Positions 7,171 through 15,028 of a DNA stretch of 19,781 bases are shown piece by piece. A program made the position numbers and the translations under genes. How positions within the stretch are numbered: the stretch's first letter is position 1; every line of letters starts with the position of its first letter. Origin of the DNA: CAYYAQ01 sp964469555 (GTDB lineage: Bacteria > Planctomycetota > UBA1135 > UBA2386); the NCBI GenBank assembly GCA_964469555.1, contig CAYYAQ010000097.1, positions 1 through 19,781 of the forward strand, in the 5' to 3' direction. Below the pieces are notes generated by a model. It did no database searches. It was not told where the DNA came from and was given only the letters and a program-made list of their open reading frames with translations.

Positions 7171-8313
7171 ATGACCGACCGCTACACGCGCACGCCTGGC
7201 TCCAGCATCACGCCCCTCCTCGCCGGTGCCGCCCTCGTGCTCGCCGGCTACCTCATGCTCGACCGCATCGGAACGTTTGATTCGGCTCCGGACATCGAGA
7301 CACGCGTCGTCACGCCGCGAGGTGATCTCGCCGATTCGGAGAAGACGACCATCGAGATCTTCGAGAGGAACTCGCCCTCCGCGGTCCATATCACGAGCAC
7401 GCATCGGCAGCAGCGCCGCGTGGTAAGCCAGGGGACCGGCAGCGGGATCATCTGGGACACGCAGGGCTACATCCTCACGAACTACCACGTGGTGACGCCG
7501 AGAGGCGATACCAACCACGAGATCCTGGTTCGTCTCCACGACAAGACAACCCTCACCGCCAATTACGTCTTCGGCTACGCCTACGTCGACATGGCGATCA
7601 TCCGGCTCGACAAGCCACCCCGCGGCTTGAAACCTGCGGTGATCGGCTCTTCCGGGGATCTGAGAGTGGGCCAGAACGTGTTCGCGATCGGCAACCCCTT
7701 CGGGCTGGAACAGACGCTGACCTCCGGGATCATCAGCGCGCTCAACCGGTCCATCAAGACCAAGGGCGACGTGGAACTCGATGGCGTGATCCAGGTGGAC
7801 GCAGCCATCAATCCGGGAAACTCCGGCGGACTGCTTCTCGACAGCGCGGGCATGCTGATCGGAATGAACACGGCGATCTACAGTCAGAAGGGCGAGAGCG
7901 CAGGCATCGGATTCGCGGTCCCGATCGACCGCATCGCGCCGATGGTCCCACGCATGATGGCGAAGAAGCCGCCTATCGACGCTGGACTCGGCATCAAGGC
8001 TCACAACCTGCGCCAACCTCTGGGCCGCGAGGTCGGCTACGGCTACGGCGTCGTCATCACGGAGGTGACACCGGGAGGCGGCGCGGACGAGGCTGGGTTG
8101 CGGGCGATGAGCCGGGTGACGGGGGTCGGCGACGTGATCGTCCGCGCCGAAGGCAAACGAATCGAAACACTCAACGGCCTGTACCGCGTCCTGGAGAAGC
8201 ACAAGGGCGGCGACACGATCACCATCACACTCGCTCGCTTCGACGGAACTGACGGATACCACGTGGTCCCGACGAAGGTGACATTGAAACTTCTCGAGGC
8301 CCCCAAGCGATGA
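7171..8313 (+). CDS. Membrane-anchored HtrA/DegS-like serine protease with one PDZ domain
   Basis: 380 residues from ATG 7171. An N-terminal hydrophobic segment at about 12-28 (ITPLLAGAALVLAGYLML) looks like an uncleaved anchor placing the protease in the periplasm. The chymotrypsin-fold domain has the full triad: His106 (TNYHVV), Asp140 (VDMAII) and Ser218 (NPGNSGG). One PDZ domain follows at about 285-370 (GVVITEVTPGGGADEAGL). One anchor, one protease and one PDZ is the DegS layout, but degS of E. coli has a specific partner (RseA) that is not visible here, so I call it HtrA-type. A GTG just after the E1 stop (7048) would add 41 poor-quality residues across the hairpin and is rejected. The gene overlaps the sulfatase by ATGA, so the two are translationally coupled. 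Likely role: quality control of exported proteins. Confidence 0.9.
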   Translation: MTDRYTRTPGSSITPLLAGAALVLAGYLMLDRIGTFDSAPDIETRVVTPRGDLADSEKTTIEIFERNSPSAVHITSTHRQQRRVVSQGTGSGIIWDTQGYILTNYHVVTPRGDTNHEILVRLHDKTTLTANYVFGYAYVDMAIIRLDKPPRGLKPAVIGSSGDLRVGQNVFAIGNPFGLEQTLTSGIISALNRSIKTKGDVELDGVIQVDAAINPGNSGGLLLDSAGMLIGMNTAIYSQKGESAGIGFAVPIDRIAPMVPRMMAKKPPIDAGLGIKAHNLRQPLGREVGYGYGVVITEVTPGGGADEAGLRAMSRVTGVGDVIVRAEGKRIETLNGLYRVLEKHKGGDTITITLARFDGTDGYHVVPTKVTLKLLEAPKR

Positions 8314-9713
8314 GCCGCGCCGCGATCGTCTTCATTCTATCGGTCGCACTCTCCGCCTGCGCCGCGACGCCGACGACGAGTGAGAAGCCGAACATCCTGT
8401 TCGTCATGGTCGATGACCTCGGTCCCGAGTGGGTCTCGTGCTACGGAGCCGACGGCATCGCCACGCCTCACATCGACGCGCTGGCGAGCGGAGGCATGCG
8501 ATTCACGTGCGCGTACTCGATGCCGAAGTGCACGCCCACGCGGGCGACGTTGCTGACCGGTCAATACCCTTTCCGTCACGGATGGGTCAATCACTGGGAC
8601 GTGCCGCGCTGGGGCGCAGGATGTCACTTCGATCCGAAGCACAACACGACGTTTGCTCGGGTGTTGAGGGACGCCGGCTACACGACGGCGATCGCGGGCA
8701 AGTGGCAGATCAACGACTTTCGCGTGCAACCCGACATCCTCCGTCAACTCGGCTTCGACGACTGGTGCATGTGGACCGGGTACGAGACCGGAAACCCATC
8801 GAGCGGAAAACGGTACTGGGATCCCTACATCCACACCCGCGAAGGCAGCCGCGCCTACTCGAAGGAATTCGGGCCCACGGTGTTCACGGACTTCCTGATC
8901 GGGTTCATGCGGAAGAACCGGGATCGCCCGATGATGATGTACTTCCCCATGGCGCTGACACACGGACCGCTCGTCTCGACACCATTGGAGCCGGACGTCA
9001 CCACCAAGATGGACAAGCACCGCGCGATGGTGCGATACGTCGACCATTGCGTTGGCCGACTGGTCGCGTCGATCGACGAACTCGGCCTGCGACGCAAGAC
9101 GATCATCATCTTCACCACGGACAATGGCACGTCGCGGGGTATCCGCGGGCAGATCGCCGGGCGGGAGGTGCGCGGCGGAAAGGGTCGGATCAGTGAGACT
9201 GGGTGTTGGGAACCGTTCATCGTGAACGCCCCTGGGATCACGCCCGCCGGCGTCGTGACCGATGCGCTGACGGACTTCACCGACGTTCTCCCGACGATGT
9301 TGGAACTTGGAGGTGCCGAGTTGCCAACGGGGCTCATCATCGACGGCCATTCGATCGCGAAGGTCATCCGCGGTGAAGCGAGCGACTCGGACCGGAAGTG
9401 GATCATGGCGATGGGCGGCGGCGTGGCCAGGCAACGCGACGGTCGAGTCGTCCCCGCGAAGAGCTACGCCGACCGGGCCGTGCGCGACAAACGCCACAAG
9501 CTGTGGGTCGTCGAAGGCAAGCCCGCCCAACTCTACGACCTCGCGACCGATCCCGGCGAAACGAACGACGTGTTCGCCAGCACCGCCCCCCGCCACGTCG
9601 CGGCACGCAAGAAACTCGAAGCCGTCTTCGCGACGTTCCCCGCGAAGGACGCGAGCCCCCGCTACGACCCCACGCCCCCACAAGTCTGGGACCGCAAATC
9701 CAGACACCGCTGA
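8310..9713 (+). CDS. Sulfatase, FGly type, predicted lipoprotein
   Basis: 467 residues, full length for an alkaline-phosphatase-superfamily type I sulfatase. The signal peptide ends in a lipobox LSAC (Cys17), so it is probably tethered to the outer or inner membrane facing the periplasm. Metal-binding Asp35-Asp36 (MVDDLG) and Asp271-Asn272 (TDNG) are present. The CTPTR motif (74-78) supplies the Cys that formylglycine-generating enzyme converts to the catalytic FGly, followed by ATLLTGQYP. The second signature reads GKWQIN (130-135) where GKWHxG is usual, and THGP at 217-220 supplies another active-site His. The substrate, a sulfated polysaccharide or ester, cannot be named. Its start overlaps the protease stop (ATGA at 8310-8313), with GAGG about 10 nt upstream. 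It converges on the formimidoyltransferase gene with 1 bp between stops. Confidence 0.92.
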   Translation: MSRAAIVFILSVALSACAATPTTSEKPNILFVMVDDLGPEWVSCYGADGIATPHIDALASGGMRFTCAYSMPKCTPTRATLLTGQYPFRHGWVNHWDVPRWGAGCHFDPKHNTTFARVLRDAGYTTAIAGKWQINDFRVQPDILRQLGFDDWCMWTGYETGNPSSGKRYWDPYIHTREGSRAYSKEFGPTVFTDFLIGFMRKNRDRPMMMYFPMALTHGPLVSTPLEPDVTTKMDKHRAMVRYVDHCVGRLVASIDELGLRRKTIIIFTTDNGTSRGIRGQIAGREVRGGKGRISETGCWEPFIVNAPGITPAGVVTDALTDFTDVLPTMLELGGAELPTGLIIDGHSIAKVIRGEASDSDRKWIMAMGGGVARQRDGRVVPAKSYADRAVRDKRHKLWVVEGKPAQLYDLATDPGETNDVFASTAPRHVAARKKLEAVFATFPAKDASPRYDPTPPQVWDRKSRHR

Positions 9714-9714
9714 A

Positions 9715-10626
9715 TCAGATTCCGGCGGCCTTGAGGCGGGCTTCGACGACCTGGAGATCGGGATCGAAGCCGCGGAGTTGGATGTGCGTGGCGGTCTCGG
9801 TGTCGAGGGCGGACTCGGGGACGAGGCCGACGAGCTCGCTCTCTTCGATTTCGACACCGGCTTCGCTCGCTTTCTCGGCGACCTCGTCGAACACGCGCCG
9901 GATCGAAGTGACGCTGTAGTCCAGCAGGTTCATGCTGACCTGCGCGACGTTTCGATCATCGAGGAAGAAGCCCATGGCCTGGACCCGGGGAAGGCCACCA
10001 TCGCGCTCTCGCACCAGCTTGCTGATCGCCTTCGCCACCGCCACGTCCGCGGTCTTCAGATTGATGTTGTAGGCGATCAGGAACGTGCGCGCGCCCACGC
10101 CAACAGCGCCCGCGGTCGGGTGCAGCTGATCCGGCCCGAAGTCAGGCTTGTAGTCGGGATCGGAACCGACGAGATCCTTCAGACCTTCGAACTGCTTGTT
10201 GCGCACGTTCCCCAGGATCCGCCGATCCTCACGCTGCGCCGCTTTCGCGTACAGGAACACCGGCACCTCGAGCTCCGTCCCGATGCGCTCGCCGACCCGC
10301 TTCGCGGTCGCGATGGCGAGATCCATGTCCGCGCCGCCCAAAGGCACGAACGGGCACACGTCCATCGCACCCATCCGCCGGTGTTCTCCCACGTGCTGAT
10401 TGAGGTCGATCAATCCGATCGCTTTCGCGAGCCCCCCGAACGCCGCGTCGCCCACCGCTTCCGGCTCGCCGGCCAGCGTGATCACGCAGCGGTTGTGGGC
10501 CCCGTCGAGCTCGTGGGCCAGACAACTCACGCCCGTGACCGACGTCATCGCGGCAACGAGTTGGTCGACGACGGCGGCATTCTTGCCGTCCGAGAAATTG
10601 GGAACGCACTCGAGCAAAGGCTGCAT
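9715..10626 (-). CDS. ftcD: Glutamate formimidoyltransferase
   Basis: 303 residues, matching the stand-alone formiminotransferase domain of FTCD. It moves the formimino group of N-formimino-L-glutamate to tetrahydrofolate, giving glutamate and 5-formimino-THF, the last step of one histidine degradation route. It begins MQPLLECVPNFSDGK, the family N-terminus. EHRRMGAMDVCPFVPL (81-96) includes His82, the position of the catalytic His in characterised FTCD. GARTFLIAYNINL and LHPTAGAVGVGAR are further family blocks. The cyclodeaminase half is absent, so 5-formimino-THF must be processed by another protein. The start at 10626 lies 23 bp after the hutI stop, so the two are almost certainly cotranscribed. 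No ribosome site is evident. The frame stays open upstream as antisense-like sequence and that extension is rejected. Confidence 0.94.
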   Translation of the reverse strand: MQPLLECVPNFSDGKNAAVVDQLVAAMTSVTGVSCLAHELDGAHNRCVITLAGEPEAVGDAAFGGLAKAIGLIDLNQHVGEHRRMGAMDVCPFVPLGGADMDLAIATAKRVGERIGTELEVPVFLYAKAAQREDRRILGNVRNKQFEGLKDLVGSDPDYKPDFGPDQLHPTAGAVGVGARTFLIAYNINLKTADVAVAKAISKLVRERDGGLPRVQAMGFFLDDRNVAQVSMNLLDYSVTSIRRVFDEVAEKASEAGVEIEESELVGLVPESALDTETATHIQLRGFDPDLQVVEARLKAAGI

Positions 10627-10649
10627 CGGTGTAGCAGAACAGATCCCTA

Positions 10650-11945
10650 TCAGGAATCCAGCTCGGGCACCGAGAGTTCGTGCGTGTTGACCACGACCGG
10701 CTCGCCGTCCTTGATCGTCATCACGACGCGGCTCCCGCCCATCTGATAACCCAGCGCCCGGTAGCTCGGCAGGTCCAACACGACCATGTCCGCCCTCTTG
10801 CCCACGTGCAGCGACCCTACCTCGGCGTCGAGATGCAGCGAGGCCGCAGGATTGATCGTCGCCGCGTGGATGCACTCCTCCGGCGTCATGTGCAGCAGGA
10901 TGCAACCGAGGGTGATGATCAACGGCATCGATTGGGTGTAGCAACTCCCTGGATTGAAGTCCGTGGCGAGCGCGACCGCACACCCGGCGTCGATCATGCG
11001 TCGCGCCGGCGCGTGGCTCGTCTTGCCGAGGAAGAACGTCGTCCCTGGAAGAAGGACCGCGGTAGTGTCCGATGCCGCCAGGACATCGACACCCTGCAGC
11101 GACACCCGACCGAGGTGATCCGCCGAATCGGCACCGACCTCCACCGCCAGTTCAGCACCCGCCATCGGGAGGATCTCGTCGATGTGCATGCGCAACCGCA
11201 TGCCACGTTCCTTCGCCGCGAGCATGATCCGGGACGACTGGTCGCGATCGAACACCTTCGGCTCGGCGAACACGTCGCAGGACTCGCACAGCCCGTGGAC
11301 CGCGGGGAGCATCTCTTCGATCACAAGCTGCACGTACGCCTCGCGCACCTCCGGCGACTCGCGGTACCCCTCGGGGAACTCGTGGGCGCCGAGGAACGTC
11401 CGGCTGCCCGTGATCGCGTGTTCCGCGAGCACGTCGGTCAGTACCTGCAGGCTCTTCACCTCCGACTCCGTGGTCAACCCGTACCCACTCTTGGCCTCGA
11501 TCGTCGTCGTGCCGATCTCGAGGAAGCGATCGAGGTTCTCGACGACGATCTCCGTGAGTTGATCGACGCTCGCTTCGCGCGTCTTTCGACTGGAATTGAG
11601 GATCCCCCCACCCGCCGCCGCGATCTCCATGTAGTCAGCGCCCGCGCACCGCATATGGAACTCGTCCTCGCGCGTCGCCGCGAAGACCGGATGGGTGTGG
11701 CAATCCACGAACCCGGGTAGCACGACGTAGTCGGTGAGATCGATCTCCGGCACGTCGGCATGACGCGGCTTCAAGTCGGACGTCTTCCCGATTTCCAGCA
11801 CGCGCCCATCCAACACCGCGACGGCGCCGTCCTCGATCACGCCGACGTCCGCGAGATCCGCGCCGCGCCGCGCACCCGCCGCCGGTCCGTTTCCGAGGGT
11901 CACGAGTTCTCGGCAGTGCGTGTAGAGTCGGTCCGCGCTCGTCAT
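10650..11945 (-). CDS. hutI: Imidazolonepropionase (HutI)
   Basis: 431-residue amidohydrolase that opens 4-imidazolone-5-propanoate to N-formimino-L-glutamate, the third step of histidine breakdown. Metal ligands and family motifs are in order: VDCHTHP (His83, His85), AAGGGILNSSR (110-120), SGYGL (153-157), MHIDE (His254), DHLG (His277) and ATDFNPGS (Asp329). The C-terminus ends in the small beta domain seen in amidohydrolases (GKRADMVVLDLPSYRALGYQ). Start ATG 11945 gives the usual N-terminal beta-sandwich segment. It directly precedes the formimidoyltransferase gene that uses its product, and lies 48 bp after the sigma factor stop on the same strand. hutH and hutU, which make its substrate, are not in the window. 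Confidence 0.96.
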   Translation of the reverse strand: MTSADRLYTHCRELVTLGNGPAAGARRGADLADVGVIEDGAVAVLDGRVLEIGKTSDLKPRHADVPEIDLTDYVVLPGFVDCHTHPVFAATREDEFHMRCAGADYMEIAAAGGGILNSSRKTREASVDQLTEIVVENLDRFLEIGTTTIEAKSGYGLTTESEVKSLQVLTDVLAEHAITGSRTFLGAHEFPEGYRESPEVREAYVQLVIEEMLPAVHGLCESCDVFAEPKVFDRDQSSRIMLAAKERGMRLRMHIDEILPMAGAELAVEVGADSADHLGRVSLQGVDVLAASDTTAVLLPGTTFFLGKTSHAPARRMIDAGCAVALATDFNPGSCYTQSMPLIITLGCILLHMTPEECIHAATINPAASLHLDAEVGSLHVGKRADMVVLDLPSYRALGYQMGGSRVVMTIKDGEPVVVNTHELSVPELDS

Positions 11946-11993
11946 CGCGGACCAAGACTACGCACCGCTGTCTGCAGCGCCAGCTTCGCGTAA

Positions 11994-12740
11994 TTACGAT
12001 GCAGCCGACACGGCCAGGCGACTCGCTATCTGCTTGGCGATGCGGCGACGTGCCCGGAAGACGACCATCTTCAACGCCTCGGGACGGATCCCGACGACCT
12101 TGGCGAGCTCGGCGTAGCGCAGTCCCCTCACTTCCACCATGTGCAGGACGAATCGTTCCCGCTCGGAGAGGCCCCGGTATGCCCGCAAGTACATCGCGAG
12201 GAAGAGCGCGAAGGTCCGGCTCGCCTCCCGGCACTGCTCGATCAGGATGGCCTGTTCGCTCGGTCCCCGCAGCGGCACGTCAGCCTCCTGCGCGAGGATT
12301 TCGATCGGCTTGAAACACACATCGGGACCACTGCGGGCCTTGCGAAGGTAGCGACGGACCGAATTGTCCACGATCGTCGTCGACCAGGCGCGGAAGGCGC
12401 CCGGGCGGCTGGCGTCGAACCGATCCGGGTAGCGGTAGATGTTGATGAACACGTCCTGCAGCAATTCCTGCGGATCCACGGCGGGTTCGAGGAAGCGCGA
12501 CCGGGAGTTCACGCGCGCCAGCAACTGATCGCGGGTCAACTCGACGAGCGTGTCGAAGACCTCGCGGGACCGCGTACAGCGGAACACGTCCATGAGCGCG
12601 GTGGCCGTGGCATCGGGACTCTCTGAAATGTCAGGATTGCCCCCCTTCAGCAGGACCAGCGCGTGGCCCCTGGCTGTCTCGGATCGGCGGGGATGGGTGT
12701 CTGGTATGCGGGTGAGGGGTGTCGTGGCAAGCGCGGTCAT
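11994..12740 (-). CDS. ECF-like RNA polymerase sigma-70 family factor
   Basis: 248 residues. Sigma region 2 lies at about 60-136 (LQDVFINIYRYPDRFD, then FRAWSTTIVDNSVRRYLRKAR) and region 4 at about 190-238 (LSERERFVLHMVEVRGLRYA, then the helix-turn-helix ELAKVVGIRPEALKMVVFRA). Regions 1.1 and 3 are absent, so it is of the extracytoplasmic-function type, although longer than the common ~190 residues because of a ~45-residue N-terminal extension and a longer linker. No anti-sigma gene adjoins it. Downstream on the same strand is hutI, 48 bp away; divergent on plus is an HDOD-GGDEF protein. Start ATG 12740 is the most upstream; a later start at Met50 (12593) would remove the extension and cannot be excluded. 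Confidence 0.85.
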   Translation of the reverse strand: MTALATTPLTRIPDTHPRRSETARGHALVLLKGGNPDISESPDATATALMDVFRCTRSREVFDTLVELTRDQLLARVNSRSRFLEPAVDPQELLQDVFINIYRYPDRFDASRPGAFRAWSTTIVDNSVRRYLRKARSGPDVCFKPIEILAQEADVPLRGPSEQAILIEQCREASRTFALFLAMYLRAYRGLSERERFVLHMVEVRGLRYAELAKVVGIRPEALKMVVFRARRRIAKQIASRLAVSAAS

Positions 12741-12949
12741 GTCGCGTGGCCAAAAGCGAAATCCGGGCCACTCCCTCCGGATTCTCCGACGGCGGGAGCA
12801 ATCGTCATGTAAACCACTAATTCAAACGTATTTAGACCCTCAAATCGCCTGTGAACCCACCGTGGCACCGACCGCCGGGCGGGCTTCGATGTGACAAAGC
12901 GAACAGCACTTGAGCGATTTGCTGCGCAGCGCCGATCTCAAGTCAGGGC
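12741..12949. promoter_or_regulatory. Divergent regulatory region between sigma factor and HDOD-GGDEF genes
   Basis: This 209-bp gap separates the two divergent starts. Near the sigma gene is a 7-bp inverted repeat AATCCGG (12760-12766) / CCGGATT (12777-12783), 20 bp upstream of its ATG, which could be an operator or a leader hairpin. In the middle, 12808-12836, is the only clearly AT-rich stretch (TGTAAACCACTAATTCAAAC and onward), a likely place for promoters in both directions, but I could not settle on convincing -35/-10 pairs. No small gene was seen here. Confidence 0.4.
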
Positions 12950-14818
12950 ATGGACGAACTTTCGAGGGTGACTCAGAACTCGGGCGCTGCGGAACCACGA
13001 CTCTGCAAAGTGGGATTGGACTCCGTCTTGGCGATCCGAGACATCAGACGGCGCGTGGTCGGAGCCCTCCAGGACTCGTCCGCGGAGAAGACCTCGCTGC
13101 GCGACCTCCTCGACCTCGACCCCCTGACCGTGCTGCGATTGCTGCGCATGGCGCGTGCTCCCGTGAACAACATCACGGAAGACATCATTTCGGTCGACGA
13201 CCTGATCAAGTGCCTCGGTTCCATCCTCGTCAAGCGCGCCCTGGAGGTGCGGGTCACCGAGGTCGAAGGTTCCGAAGACGTACGCCTGCTGTGGATGCAC
13301 ACCCTCGCCGTCGCCCACGCGGCCGCAGCACTCGCCGAGGTGAGCAACTGCATCGACCCGGACGCCGCGTACTTCCAGGGCCAGCTCTTGCACCTCAACG
13401 ACTGGGTGCACATTCTCGCCGGTCCGTCCCCGGAGAACTCGGCGTTGTCCGAGAACCTCTGGCGACCGGGTAACTGGACGCCACGGGTCGCCCTCCTGTC
13501 CCGAGCAGACCGGCGGAAGCTCGCATTCGACGCGGCTGGCGTCACGCCGATCGAGGACGCGGAGAAGCTGATCTGCAAGGCCGAGCTTCTGGCCGACCTC
13601 GCGGGATTCTGGCACCCGGGAGCCGGCGGGCCCGAAGAGGAAGAGCTCCTGCTCGAGCGGGCCAGCAAGGAAGACCTCATCGCCGCACAGAACCTCCGCA
13701 GCCGGATCCGCCAGATCCTGTCCCGGTTGAACCTCTACGGCACGGGTCACGTCCCGCGGGACCTCGCCGTCGATCCAAACGAGACCCTGACCTTCTTCGG
13801 ATGGAAGCGGGAGAAGAGCCGCCTCGCCGACGTGATCACGTTCCTCCAACACTGCAACTCGACGTTCCGCTACCGCGGGAACATCACCGCGACGACTGCG
13901 GCGTCCCTGCGATTCCTGGACTACGAGCGCGCGTTCCTCGCCGTCTGGAGCCCGGACCAACGGTGCTGCTGGATCCGCGCGAAGTCAGACATGTCGCCAC
14001 GCCCCTTGGAGCCCCTGCGGGCGAATCCCTCGGAGCGCGAGATCGACATCATGGAGAACTGCCTCGAGACCCACATGGCAGCCCGCATCGAGCGCGTCGC
14101 GAAGATCGAGAACGGTCTCCTGGACGCCTTGGGCGTCGACGACCTCTTGTGCGTCCCGATGAACAACAGCTTCCAGTATCCATCGTTCTTGCTGCTCGAC
14201 CGCACGCTGACGCGTCGACCGGTGATCGAAGACGACGACCTCCGCGCCGCGACCGCCCTCGCGAGCACGGCGTCGATCCTCAACGAGAACCTGCTGCTCA
14301 AGAAGGTCGGCCTGCGATCGCGTCGATTCGCGCTCACCGACCCACTCACGCGCCTCTACAACCGCGGCGTCGGATTGGGAACGCTCGAACGCGAGATCTC
14401 CCGCGCCTCCCGCACCGGCGCGCCGTTGACCCTGTTGATGCTGGACCTCGATGAGTTCAAGAAACTCAACGACAGCTTCGGCCACGTGAAGGGCGACTCC
14501 GCCCTGCGTCTCTGCGCCGACGTCATGCGCAAGGCCCTGCGCAAGCAGGACACCATCTGCCGCTACGGCGGCGAAGAGTTCATGGTCGTGCTCCCCGAGA
14601 CGACCATCGAGCGCGCGTCCATCATCGCGACCCGGTTGTTCACTGCGGTCGAGTCTGCGGGAGTCTCACAGGGGTTGCCCCTCACCGTCTCCGTCGGGCT
14701 CACCCAGGTCCTGACCGACCGCGACACGGTGGAATCGGTGCTGACCCGCGCCGACCGGGCGCTGTACGCCAGCAAGTCCCGCGGTCGGAACCGCTTTTCG
14801 GTCGATAGTGTCAAGTGA
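12950..14818 (+). CDS. HDOD-GAF-like-GGDEF signalling protein, probable diguanylate cyclase
   Basis: 622 residues, no signal peptide or membrane segment, so cytosolic. The N-terminus (about 20-240) matches HDOD in its helical pattern, with LLDLDPLTVLRLLRMARAP and ISVDDLIKCLGSILVKRALE. The middle (about 290-440) looks like a degenerate GAF sensor domain (FLDYERAFLAVWSPD, LLCVPMNNSF). The C-terminus (about 455-620) is a complete GGDEF domain: DPLTRLYNR, DLDEFKKLNDSFGH, then YGGEEF with the active-site motif at 540-544. The product-inhibition I-site RKQD (531-534) lies exactly five residues before it. The enzyme should therefore make cyclic di-GMP and be feedback-inhibited. It is divergent from the sigma factor gene. 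The GAF assignment is the least certain; the start ATG 12950 has only weak ribosome-site support. Confidence 0.88.
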   Translation: MDELSRVTQNSGAAEPRLCKVGLDSVLAIRDIRRRVVGALQDSSAEKTSLRDLLDLDPLTVLRLLRMARAPVNNITEDIISVDDLIKCLGSILVKRALEVRVTEVEGSEDVRLLWMHTLAVAHAAAALAEVSNCIDPDAAYFQGQLLHLNDWVHILAGPSPENSALSENLWRPGNWTPRVALLSRADRRKLAFDAAGVTPIEDAEKLICKAELLADLAGFWHPGAGGPEEEELLLERASKEDLIAAQNLRSRIRQILSRLNLYGTGHVPRDLAVDPNETLTFFGWKREKSRLADVITFLQHCNSTFRYRGNITATTAASLRFLDYERAFLAVWSPDQRCCWIRAKSDMSPRPLEPLRANPSEREIDIMENCLETHMAARIERVAKIENGLLDALGVDDLLCVPMNNSFQYPSFLLLDRTLTRRPVIEDDDLRAATALASTASILNENLLLKKVGLRSRRFALTDPLTRLYNRGVGLGTLEREISRASRTGAPLTLLMLDLDEFKKLNDSFGHVKGDSALRLCADVMRKALRKQDTICRYGGEEFMVVLPETTIERASIIATRLFTAVESAGVSQGLPLTVSVGLTQVLTDRDTVESVLTRADRALYASKSRGRNRFSVDSVK

Positions 14819-15012
14819 GCGGCCCCGAAAAGCCCTGACCCCGGAACGCCAACCATGGAACCCGCGTCCTCCAACACTCCGCGCGCCTCGCGTGTGCGAT
14901 CCGCGACCGACGTCGCCACTCGGGCGTCCCGTTGGCCAGGCTCGGTGGCGCGGTCGCAGGGGGTTCAGTATGCTCGCAGACCTCGTGCTAGACCCTGAAT
15001 GCTGTCCAGCCA

Positions 15013-15019
15013 GGGGAGG
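15013..15019 (+). promoter_or_regulatory. Ribosome binding site deciding the CorC-family start
   Basis: GGGGAGG at 15013-15019, 9 nt before the ATG at 15029. An in-frame ATG at 14999 lies upstream of this site, so the site selects 15029 (or the adjacent ATG at 15032). This is one of the few clear Shine-Dalgarno sequences in the window. Confidence 0.7.
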
Positions 15020-15028
15020 CCGCCAACG

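Noticed and set aside
6697..8262. 521-codon minus-strand open frame opposite the protease gene
   Set aside because: The plus strand carries a complete catalytic triad and PDZ domain; the minus product is Asp/Val/Arg/His-rich with no motif.
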